The position numbers and the translations under genes were made by a program. A stretch of 28,468 nucleotides of DNA, taken from IMG/VR virus record IMGVR_UViG_3300050011_000275, positions 1-28,468 of that record. One strand, written 5' to 3'. The notes beneath the pieces are model-generated. The model was not told the DNA's origin. It saw only the letters and a program-made list of their open reading frames with translations, and made no database searches. This document shows positions 6,584 to 13,723 of this stretch, in pieces. Origin of the DNA: a virus. Positions within the stretch are counted from its first letter, which is position 1, and each line of letters begins with the position of its first letter.

Positions 6584-6793
6584 CTGATGCAGCAGGCGCT
6601 GGGCTGGCTGCGCTGGTCGCCTGATCAGTTCTGGGGATCGACATTGGCCGAGCTCACCGCCGCCGTGGCGGGCTACCTGGAGACCCGCGGCGTCGATCCG
6701 CAGGCCGGCGAGAAAGAGCGCGCGATGCAGGGCGACCTGCTCGCCATGCTGGAGGCGGAGATGGAGAAGGAGGGTGCGGCGGCGATCCGTTAG
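6548..6793 (+). CDS. Tail assembly chaperone, frameshift extension (GTA-type TAC)
   Basis: The -1 frame entered at the slippery site encodes about 81 residues: LTGDPPPLPYRRLMQQ, then ALGWLRWSPDQFWGSTLAELTAAVAGY, then a charged helix to AAAIR and TAG 6791-6793. The GWLRWSPDQFW element is characteristic of the second, short tail chaperone of alphaproteobacterial phages and gene transfer agents. There is no convincing ribosome site or start codon at its beginning; the first ATG (6586) would remove the conserved N-terminus. Production as a fusion with the upstream protein is therefore most likely. The stop codon lies inside the 8-bp target duplication of cassette A, so insertion of that cassette left this gene intact. 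Confidence 0.75.
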   Translation: MTGDPPPLPYRRLMQQALGWLRWSPDQFWGSTLAELTAAVAGYLETRGVDPQAGEKERAMQGDLLAMLEAEMEKEGAAAIR

Positions 6794-6797
6794 GGAG

Positions 6798-7566
6798 GGG
6801 AATTACATACTTGACTACCTCAGGCCCCAGGTCGGTTGATCTATGAGAACCGAGCACATCGGCAGCGCCACGCTCTACCTCGCCGATTGCCGCGAAATCC
6901 TGCCGACGCTATCGGGCGTGGACGCGGTGGTGACTGATCCGCCTTATGGCATCAACCATTCCTCTGCACATGGCGCGTCCTGGCAGAACACCAGGATTGC
7001 TGGCGACAACGACACCACGTTGCGGGACGCAGTGCTGCAGGGCTTTGAGAATGTCGCTTCATTCGGGACATGGAAAACGCCCCCGATTGCGGACGCGGCC
7101 GGATGCTTGGTGTTCGATAAGGGGCCTGCGTTCGGCATGGGCGATCTGTCGTTCCCGTGGAAGCCATCCTTCGAACTGATCTATATCCGAGGCCACGCAT
7201 GGGCCGGGAAGCGCGACGAGGGTGTGTTGCGCGGCCACGTGCAGGTTTCGTGGAAAACGCAGTTTAAGGGGCTGGGTGACCGCGAAGCGCGCAGCCATCC
7301 GCATCAAAAACCGTTCTCGCTGTGCGAGGCGCTGCTGCTGAAGCTGCCGCCGGATTTCACGATCCTTGACCCCTTCATGGGCAGCGGCACGACTGGCGTT
7401 GCGTGCGCTCGGCTGCGGCGGCGGTTCATCGGTATCGAATGCCACGAGCCTTACTTCGACATTGCCTGCCGCCGCATTGAGCAAGCCCAGCGGCAGGGGA
7501 CCTGTTCCGCGATCAGATGGCCGATGCGGCCCAATGAGCCGCCCGGTAGTCAAGTATGTAATTCCC
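6798..7566 (+). mobile_element. Cassette A: IS1595-like non-autonomous mobile cassette carrying a DNA methyltransferase
   Basis: 769 bp bounded by perfect 22-bp terminal inverted repeats (6798-6819 and 7545-7566; outer end GGGAATTACATACTTGAC). It is flanked by an exact 8-bp direct repeat TTAGGGAG (6790-6797 and 7567-7574). Eight-base duplications are the norm for IS1595-family transposition. There is no transposase inside; the single passenger is a DNA methyltransferase co-oriented with the late operon. The repeat pair differs at one position from that of cassette C and at two from that of D, yet left and right ends of A agree completely. It entered just behind the tail chaperone gene, with its stop codon inside the duplicated target. 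Confidence 0.85.
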
Positions 7567-7691
7567 TTAGGGAGCGCGGTCCCCCTTCGCCCCATCCCCC
7601 CTACGCCCAAGACGGGCTTCGGGCGACCAGTGTTGGGGCTTCTGGCGACAAGCGGCGATCCGTTAGTCGCCGGGGATGCCGGTCGGCGTGA
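6843..7691 (+). CDS. DNA adenine-type methyltransferase (beta-class), frameshifted at its 3' end
   Basis: Starts at ATG 6843, 23 bases inside the left repeat of cassette A. DPPYG at residues 32-36 is the catalytic motif IV. HPHQKP at 152-157 and LDPFMGSGTTG at 175-185 (SAM-binding motif I) follow in that order, which defines the beta-class N6-adenine/N4-cytosine enzymes. The spacer between the motifs, about 140 residues, would recognise the target. The annotated frame runs through the right repeat to TGA 7689-7691 and ends in meaningless sequence. If one G were restored in the GGGG run at 7496-7499, the frame would instead end GDLFRDQMADAAQ at TGA 7535-7537, seven bases before the repeat and typical of this family. 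Catalytic motifs are upstream of the shift, so activity may survive. Likely role: modifying phage DNA against restriction. Confidence 0.8.
   Translation: MRTEHIGSATLYLADCREILPTLSGVDAVVTDPPYGINHSSAHGASWQNTRIAGDNDTTLRDAVLQGFENVASFGTWKTPPIADAAGCLVFDKGPAFGMGDLSFPWKPSFELIYIRGHAWAGKRDEGVLRGHVQVSWKTQFKGLGDREARSHPHQKPFSLCEALLLKLPPDFTILDPFMGSGTTGVACARLRRRFIGIECHEPYFDIACRRIEQAQRQGTCSAIRWPMRPNEPPGSQVCNSLRERGPPSPHPPYAQDGLRATSVGASGDKRRSVSRRGCRSA
7575..7666. repeat. GC-rich intergenic repeat, copy 3, flanked by 15-bp direct repeat
   Basis: CCCCCTTCGCCCCATCC, then CGCCCAAGACGGGCTTCGGG and GGGGCTTCTGGCGAC repeat the element at 5549. GCGGCGATCCGTTAG at 7652-7666 is an exact copy of 6779-6793, the last codons of the tail chaperone extension. 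Before cassette A inserted, the GC-rich element was therefore flanked by a 15-bp direct repeat. That suggests duplication or insertion at the same junction used by the lipoprotein gene that follows on the other strand. Confidence 0.65.
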
Positions 7692-8223
7692 CGCCGGTCT
7701 GGTTGTAGGCACCCATGCAGACCCGATATTCTGACGAGCCCTCGGACGGCCCGTCGAGAAACCCGTAGGGGCCATGCGAAAAGGCCATTGACACGAAATA
7801 GGCCTGTCGCCGGCACAGATGGTCCGCCTGGGCATCGTCCGCGGCAAAGGACGACGGTTTGTCGGCCAGGGCTTGCCAGAACCCGCACTCCTTGATCCCG
7901 TTGAACGCGGAGATCAGCGCGGCATCGCGCGACATCTTCGCCGCCCCGGCTGTTGCGTTCGGCCCCGGAACCGAATGATCGAACGCGACGATCTTCGCGA
8001 CCAGGCCGTCGGCGTCGTGATACGGCGAATGGTTTTCCGCGGCGGCCAGCGCCTTCGCGCGTGCGGCCGTGATGAGGCGCCCGCGGGCATCGTCGGCGAC
8101 AGGCGGACATTTTTCGGCGGCGGTGCTCTCGGTCGCGTCGCGCCGGGTCTGGCGCCAGTCGTACGGCGGCTGCTGGGCGCATGCGGCAAGCGCGAGCGTC
8201 GCAAGCAATACGAGTCGGAGCAT
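7663..8223 (-). CDS. Predicted lipoprotein, unknown function (moron on opposite strand)
   Basis: 186 residues, start ATG at 8223 reading leftward, with AGAGG upstream. MLRLVLLATLALAAC is a complete lipoprotein signal peptide with lipobox LAAC (Cys at 15); an exported, membrane-anchored product is expected. The mature part is rich in Asp, Ala and charged residues and contains Cys in ECGFWQALADKPSS, DHLCRRQAYFVSMAFSHG and YRVCMGAYNQTG, which could form disulphides in the periplasm. No family recognised. It is the only gene on this strand within the late operon, between tail chaperone and tape measure. That is the signature of an independently expressed lysogenic-conversion gene, for instance one blocking superinfection, though that role is inference. 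Its stop lies in the 15-bp repeat shared with the chaperone end. Confidence 0.7.
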   Translation of the reverse strand: MLRLVLLATLALAACAQQPPYDWRQTRRDATESTAAEKCPPVADDARGRLITAARAKALAAAENHSPYHDADGLVAKIVAFDHSVPGPNATAGAAKMSRDAALISAFNGIKECGFWQALADKPSSFAADDAQADHLCRRQAYFVSMAFSHGPYGFLDGPSEGSSEYRVCMGAYNQTGVTPTGIPGD

Positions 8224-8320
8224 TTCAGCCTCTGTTTCCGCGGATGTAACGGGGAAATGGTGCTTTCCGCGCCGGCGATCAAGCCCGGCCGCTGACCCCG
8301 CAACCCAGGTCCCATCAGAC

Positions 8321-11300
8321 ATGTCCGACTCGGTCGACGCCGGAAGAATGCTGATCCGCATCGAGGCCACGGCCGAGCTGCTGCGCACGCAGCTCTCCGC
8401 GGCTGAGAAGCAGGTCGCGGACTCCGCGTCGCGTATCGCCGGCAGCATGGCCGGCGCGAACGCGTCGTTCGGCAAGATGAGCGTGGCGGCCGACGCGGCC
8501 GGCGCGGTGCTGGCAAAGCTGGCCGCGCAGAGCGGTCCGATCGGGTCGGAGCTTGCCAAGCTGGCCACGGGCAGCCTTGGCGTTGCCGCGGGCATGGCCG
8601 CGATCGCCGCGGCCGGGGCTGCCGCGGCGGCCGGGATCGCCTTGGCCGGCGACGCGCAGAACCAGATCATGGCGCGGCTGCAAGGCCTCACCGGCTCGGT
8701 GCAGGGCGCGCAGGTCGCTTACGCCGCGCTGTTCGACATATCGCAGCAGACCGGCGTTTCGGTCGCCGAAAGCGCCGCGGCGTTCCAGAAATTCACCGTC
8801 GCGACGCAGGGCCTCGGCGCCACGCAGACCGACGTGCTCAAGATGGTCGCGGCGGTGCAGCAGGCCGGCATCGTCGCTGGCGCATCGCAGGAACAGATTA
8901 CCGCGGCGTCGGACGCCCTGGCGCTCGGCCTGGAGCGCGGCAAGATCCAGGCGCGCGAGCTGACCACGCTGCTGAACGACGCGCCGCAATTCGTGGTGCA
9001 GATCGCCGCGGCGCTGGGCAAGACCGTGCCGCAGCTCGAGGCGATGTCGAAGGCCGGGCAGCTCACCTCCGACATTCTAGAAAAAGGCATCCTCGGCGCC
9101 GGGACGAAGGTGAAGGAGCAGTTCGACGCGATGCCGCAAAGCATCGCGCAGGCCGGCGGCGCGTTCCGCTCGGCGCTCGAGGACTTTGCCGCCGCGCTCG
9201 ACAAGGCGGTGTACATCAGCGGCATCCTCAACGCCGTGATAAACAGCGCGGGCGGCGCCTTGAAAGAGGCGACGAGGATCATCGCGCCGGATCCGATGCA
9301 AGTGGCCGATGCGAACGTTGCCGCGGCCGCCGCCGCGCAGGACGCGGCCGCCCAGCACCTCGGCCAGGTCCAACAGACCGCCGCCGGACCGCTCAGCTTC
9401 ATGGCCGGCCCGTCACTCGCCGCGGCGAAGGCGCAACTCGACGCGGCAAACAAGCAGTTCGCCGACGCCGAGACCGCGAAGCTCGCGCTGCAAAAGGCCT
9501 ACGACGATACGGCGGCGAAACAGGCGGCCGACGCGGCGGGGAAGGCGCTGGCGAAGCAGGGCAGCGACGCCGACACCAGCTTCGCCAAACTCAATGATGA
9601 ACTCGACAAGAAACAGAAGCTGCTGGCGGACCACGAGAAGAACCTCGATGTGATCCGCAAGGCCGCCGCCCTCGGCTCGCTCAGCGCGGCCGGCGCCGCG
9701 ACGGCCACCACGGAGGAAGACCAGCGTTACGCCGACGCGCTCGACAAGCTCAAGCCGAAGGTCGACGCCTTGGCAAAAGCCGAGGACGCGTATGCCGCGC
9801 AGCTCGCCGGCGTCGAAGCGTCGACTTCGCTCGAAGCCGAGACGGCGCAGCGGCTTTACGAGGTTTACGGCAAGGGCAAAGACGCGACCGACGCGCTCAA
9901 TTTGTCGCTTGCGCAGGAAGCTGCCGAGCGCCAGGCCGGGATCCCCGCGATCGGCAGCTACACCGACGCGCAACAGGCAGCGAAGACCGCGATCGACGCC
10001 AGCGTCGCGTCGCTGCAAGACTACAAAAACAAGCTGCGCGATGCCGAGCAGGCCAACACCGAGGTGGCCGACGCCGCGAAGAAGGTGTTGCAGGAAACCG
10101 AGAGCTTCGCGAAATCGACATCTAATTCGATCTCCACGGCGATCGTCGACGGGCTGACCGACCCGAACGGCGCCAACACGATCCGCACGCACTTCATCGA
10201 TCTGTTCAAGAAAATCGCGGCATCGGCGCTGGAGAACGCGATCATCCTGCCGATGGTCCAGCAGGTGATCGGCCTCGGCGGAGCGAACACCGGCGTCGGC
10301 GCGTCGCAGGCGATCGCGGCGGCGGAATACCAGGCGGGCCCCGGCGGCATGGCCGCGGGCACGTACGTCGCGGGCGCGGCTGGTGGCGGCGCCGGCGCCG
10401 GCGGCACGTCGTCGGTCGGCTCGCTGATCCAGCTTCTCAGCCTCGGCAACTCCGCGAGCGGATTACTCGGCGGTCCGTCGCTGCTTTCCTCGCTCGGGAG
10501 CGGCCTCGGTATAACCGGCCCGGGCGGCCTTTCCTCGACGGTGCTTTTAAGCAACGTCGGCAGCGTTGACGCCGGCCTCGGCGCGGCCGAGGGCGCGGTG
10601 ACGACCGGCGGCGACTTAACCCTCGGCGGCGCGGTGAGCGCGCTTGGCCCCGCCGCCTTCGGCATCGGCGCCGGCATGTTGATCAACACCGCGATCGGCG
10701 GCCACCAGGTCGGCGGCGATATCGGCGCGGTCGGCGGCGCAGCGGCGGGCGCGGCGATCGGCTCGGTCGTGCCGGTGATTGGCACCGCGATCGGCGCGAT
10801 CGTCGGCGCCATCATCGGCGCGGTCAGCGGCGGCCTGTTCGGGCCGGGCAAGCCGAATATCGCCTACGGGATCAACACCGGCGTCGCGGACAACCAGATC
10901 GCGATATCTGCCGCGAGGGGCAACGACCCGAACCTGGCGGCGATCCTGCAGGCCACCGAGTCGGAGATCGCCTCGGTCAACGCGCTGGTCTCGCAATACA
11001 GCCTGACCGTGACCGGGTCGAATGTGGTCGGCGCGGGCAACAAGGCCGGCACGTCGCAAACGCCGAATTTCGCGCTGTCGAACTACCAGTTCACCAGCGC
11101 CGACAAGAACGTCAACACGGCGCTCGGCACCGTCCAGGCCAACGCCATCGCCGGCGGTTACTCGATCGACGCGACGGCTATGCAGAACGTGCTGCAATAC
11201 GTCACGCAGACGTATGAGACGTTGAACAAACTGCCGACCGCGCCGACCGACCAATTCCAGCAGGCGATCGACGCGCTCAACACCAGCTATCACGCGGCGA

Positions 11301-13723
11301 TCGACACGGCCGAGCAATACGGCCTCGCGACCAAGGCGCTCAGCGCCGCGCAGGCGGCCAACATCGCGTTGCAGAAGACCCAGCGCACCGAGGCGCAGGC
11401 CCTGGCCGGTGGCACGGCGACGGCGGGGCTGCAAACCTCGCTCGGCCAGACCAGCGCGGCGGCGCTGACCACGTTCGACGCGCAGGTCGCGCCGGCGATA
11501 TTCCAGCTCACCCAGCAGCTCGAGTCGGTTGGGTTCACCTCCAAGCAGGTCGCGGTCTACGTCACCGACCTGAACGAGGCCTTCGCCAACACGCGGGCGG
11601 CGATGGTGGCCGATGCGGCGGCACAGCTCGCCGCGGCGATGACGGCGGCCCAGACCGCGTCGGAAAGCGCGCGGGGGCAGGCTTGGCAGGCGCAGATGGA
11701 CGCGGCGAAAGCCGAGGAATACGGCGCCGCGCAGCTCACCGCGCTGACCAAGCAGCTTGTGGCGCTCGGCGCGACCTCCGGCCAGGTCAACGCCGCCGTG
11801 GCGACGCTGAAGGCCGGGCTCGACGCGCAGACCATCGCCCTGGTCAACCAGCGCAACACCGCGATCGAGGCGTTCAACTCGTCGGTGCAGTTGCGCGACA
11901 TGACCGCGCAAAACACGCTCGACCCGAACAGCGTGACGCAGGAACAGATCGATCTCGCCGCGCAGGCCCAGGCCGCGAGCACCGAGCTGGCCAACGCCTC
12001 CGCGCAGCTTCTCGCGATGGGCGCCGACGCGGCCGAAACCGCCGCGGCGATGTCGCAGTTGCAGAAGACCCAGAGCGACGAGCGCCTGGCGCTGATCGCC
12101 AAGGACAATGCCGCGCTGAACCAGACCGGCATGTCGATCCGGGATTTCGTCACCAACCTGCAGGCGACCAAAACAGGCGGCGCGTCGCCGACCGATCAGC
12201 TCCTGGCCGCGCAGAAGGCGTTCGGCGCCCAGCTCGCGCTGGCCAAGGCGGGCAACACCACCGCGTTGGGCAGCATCACCGGCTCGGCCAGCACGCTGCT
12301 CGGCGCCGGCTCGGCGATGTATGGCAGCGGCGCGCAATACCAGGCCATGGTGCAAATGGTCGAGTCCCAGCTCGGCCACCTGCCCGCGACGGCCAGCTAC
12401 GACAGCGAGGTGCTGTCGGCGCTGAAATCGATCGGCGGCGCGATCGACGTCAAGGCGCAGGTCGCCGCGCTCGAGGCGATCAACACCACGCTGGCCGCGA
12501 TGGGTGCGGCCGCGCAGGGCACGCTCACGCGCGCCGGCACGGTGATCCTGACCATCGAGGGGCAGCTCGGCGCCACCCTGACCCCGACCGAGATCGCCGG
12601 GCTGCTGAGCGGTAACATCTCGACGACGCAAACCATCGAGCAGGAGCTCGCGGCTGTCGGCAAGACCATCACGCCGGCGGAGGAGGCGACGCTCGCCGCG
12701 GCTTTTGCGACGGTCCAGACGATCAACCAGAAGGTCGGCGCCGATCCCGGCATGACGTCGGCGCAACTGGCGACGATCGCCGGCGCTTTCGCGACCATCC
12801 AGACGATCAGCCAAAAGGTCGTTTCCGGTGTCGGAATGACGACGCAGGACCAGGCCACGCTCGCGCAGGCCTATTCGACTATCCAGACGATCAGCCAGGG
12901 TCTCGCGCCCGGCGTCGGCATGTCGCCGGCGGACATGGCGACGCTCGCCGCCGACTATTCGACCATCCAGACCATCGCGCAGCACATGGTCACCGGGCTC
13001 GGCGGGATCACGCCGGCGGAAAAGGCAACGCTCGCCGCGGCCTTCGCGAGCGCGCAGTCGATCAGCCAGCGGGTCACGCCCGGCAGCGGCATGACGCCGG
13101 ACCAGATCGCCACGTTGCTGCAGGAGAACCTGACCACGCAGCAGATCGCGCAGTTCGTGGCCAACCCGACCGGCGCGCCGCTGGTGCAGCCCGGCAACGT
13201 CGACGTGACGGTGAAGCAGGCGGTCGAGACCACTGAAACAGTGCAGATCAGCCGCAGCGTGGACGACAAGATCAACACGCAGCTCATCCTGGCGAACCAG
13301 ACGCTGATCTCCGCGGTCGGATTTCTCTACGGGATCAACTGGAACACCACCGTTCTCGCCGGAGACAAGGGTTTTATGTATTCGGTCCCGACGCCGTCGG
13401 CGCTGGGCAACGTGTTCTCCGGCGGCCGCGTGGTGGGGTTCGCCGGCGGCGGCATCCCCGACATCGCCAACCATCCGACCTATGCCCCGCTGGCGCTGTT
13501 CGGCGAGGCCGGCCCCGAGGCGATCATGCCGCTGATGCGCGGCCCGGGCGGCGCGCTCGGCGTGCGGGCGAGCGGTGGCGGCAACGCGGATCTGGCCGGC
13601 GCGATGCAGACCATGATCCGGCTGAACGCCGCGGGGATCTCGGCGCTGCGTGCGGAGATGCAGGGCCTGCGGTCCGACGTGCAATCGCTCACCACCGCGG
13701 TGCGGCGCGCGATCGCGGCGTAA
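8321..13723 (+). CDS. Tail tape measure protein
   Basis: 1800 residues from ATG 8321; a frame open from 8069 has no better start and would overlap the lipoprotein gene. The N-terminal helix leads to a hydrophobic Ala/Gly segment (residues about 70-110), then a typical tape-measure N-terminal domain with SVAESAAAFQKFTVATQGLG and LELGRGK-type region ending TLLNDAPQFVVQIAAALGK. Long Ala/Gln-rich coiled coil follows. A glycine-zipper stretch at about 800-843 could insert in the host membrane during DNA entry. Seven repeats of about 28 residues lie at about 1420-1615, and near the C-terminus comes GRVVGFAGGGIPD with LFGEAGPEAIMPL, the classic end motif. At the usual 0.15 nm per residue it would set a tail of roughly 270 nm. 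Its stop overlaps the next ATG (TAATG). Confidence 0.92.
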   Translation: MSDSVDAGRMLIRIEATAELLRTQLSAAEKQVADSASRIAGSMAGANASFGKMSVAADAAGAVLAKLAAQSGPIGSELAKLATGSLGVAAGMAAIAAAGAAAAAGIALAGDAQNQIMARLQGLTGSVQGAQVAYAALFDISQQTGVSVAESAAAFQKFTVATQGLGATQTDVLKMVAAVQQAGIVAGASQEQITAASDALALGLERGKIQARELTTLLNDAPQFVVQIAAALGKTVPQLEAMSKAGQLTSDILEKGILGAGTKVKEQFDAMPQSIAQAGGAFRSALEDFAAALDKAVYISGILNAVINSAGGALKEATRIIAPDPMQVADANVAAAAAAQDAAAQHLGQVQQTAAGPLSFMAGPSLAAAKAQLDAANKQFADAETAKLALQKAYDDTAAKQAADAAGKALAKQGSDADTSFAKLNDELDKKQKLLADHEKNLDVIRKAAALGSLSAAGAATATTEEDQRYADALDKLKPKVDALAKAEDAYAAQLAGVEASTSLEAETAQRLYEVYGKGKDATDALNLSLAQEAAERQAGIPAIGSYTDAQQAAKTAIDASVASLQDYKNKLRDAEQANTEVADAAKKVLQETESFAKSTSNSISTAIVDGLTDPNGANTIRTHFIDLFKKIAASALENAIILPMVQQVIGLGGANTGVGASQAIAAAEYQAGPGGMAAGTYVAGAAGGGAGAGGTSSVGSLIQLLSLGNSASGLLGGPSLLSSLGSGLGITGPGGLSSTVLLSNVGSVDAGLGAAEGAVTTGGDLTLGGAVSALGPAAFGIGAGMLINTAIGGHQVGGDIGAVGGAAAGAAIGSVVPVIGTAIGAIVGAIIGAVSGGLFGPGKPNIAYGINTGVADNQIAISAARGNDPNLAAILQATESEIASVNALVSQYSLTVTGSNVVGAGNKAGTSQTPNFALSNYQFTSADKNVNTALGTVQANAIAGGYSIDATAMQNVLQYVTQTYETLNKLPTAPTDQFQQAIDALNTSYHAAIDTAEQYGLATKALSAAQAANIALQKTQRTEAQALAGGTATAGLQTSLGQTSAAALTTFDAQVAPAIFQLTQQLESVGFTSKQVAVYVTDLNEAFANTRAAMVADAAAQLAAAMTAAQTASESARGQAWQAQMDAAKAEEYGAAQLTALTKQLVALGATSGQVNAAVATLKAGLDAQTIALVNQRNTAIEAFNSSVQLRDMTAQNTLDPNSVTQEQIDLAAQAQAASTELANASAQLLAMGADAAETAAAMSQLQKTQSDERLALIAKDNAALNQTGMSIRDFVTNLQATKTGGASPTDQLLAAQKAFGAQLALAKAGNTTALGSITGSASTLLGAGSAMYGSGAQYQAMVQMVESQLGHLPATASYDSEVLSALKSIGGAIDVKAQVAALEAINTTLAAMGAAAQGTLTRAGTVILTIEGQLGATLTPTEIAGLLSGNISTTQTIEQELAAVGKTITPAEEATLAAAFATVQTINQKVGADPGMTSAQLATIAGAFATIQTISQKVVSGVGMTTQDQATLAQAYSTIQTISQGLAPGVGMSPADMATLAADYSTIQTIAQHMVTGLGGITPAEKATLAAAFASAQSISQRVTPGSGMTPDQIATLLQENLTTQQIAQFVANPTGAPLVQPGNVDVTVKQAVETTETVQISRSVDDKINTQLILANQTLISAVGFLYGINWNTTVLAGDKGFMYSVPTPSALGNVFSGGRVVGFAGGGIPDIANHPTYAPLALFGEAGPEAIMPLMRGPGGALGVRASGGGNADLAGAMQTMIRLNAAGISALRAEMQGLRSDVQSLTTAVRRAIAA
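12578..13174 (+). repeat. Seven 28-codon tandem repeats inside the tape measure gene
   Basis: Repeat units start at 12578, 12668, 12752, 12836, 12920, 13007 and 13091. Spacing is 84 bases (28 codons) in four of six intervals, with one of 87 and one of 90. The consensus is about MTPAQ.ATLAAAFATIQ followed by TISQKV..G.G. The middle units are the most alike; the outer two have diverged. Twenty-eight residues equal four heptads, so unit gain or loss would change helix length without breaking coiled-coil phase. Confidence 0.8.

Noticed and set aside
8069-8320. Upstream extension of the tape measure frame
   Set aside because: Would overlap the lipoprotein gene on the other strand; composition changes at 8321, where a plausible ATG lies.
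7663-8320. Lipoprotein gene as a fourth terminal-repeat cassette
   Set aside because: No matching terminal repeats; only a 15-bp direct repeat shared with the chaperone end.
12578-13174. CRISPR-like array
   Set aside because: Regular 84-base period is in-frame protein repeat in the tape measure gene with no conserved direct repeat plus variable spacers.
10616-13684. 1022-codon open frame on the - strand, opposite the tape measure gene
   Set aside because: Arg/Gly/Asp-rich composition and no family resemblance; it mirrors GC-biased codons of a clear tape measure gene. Antisense shadow.
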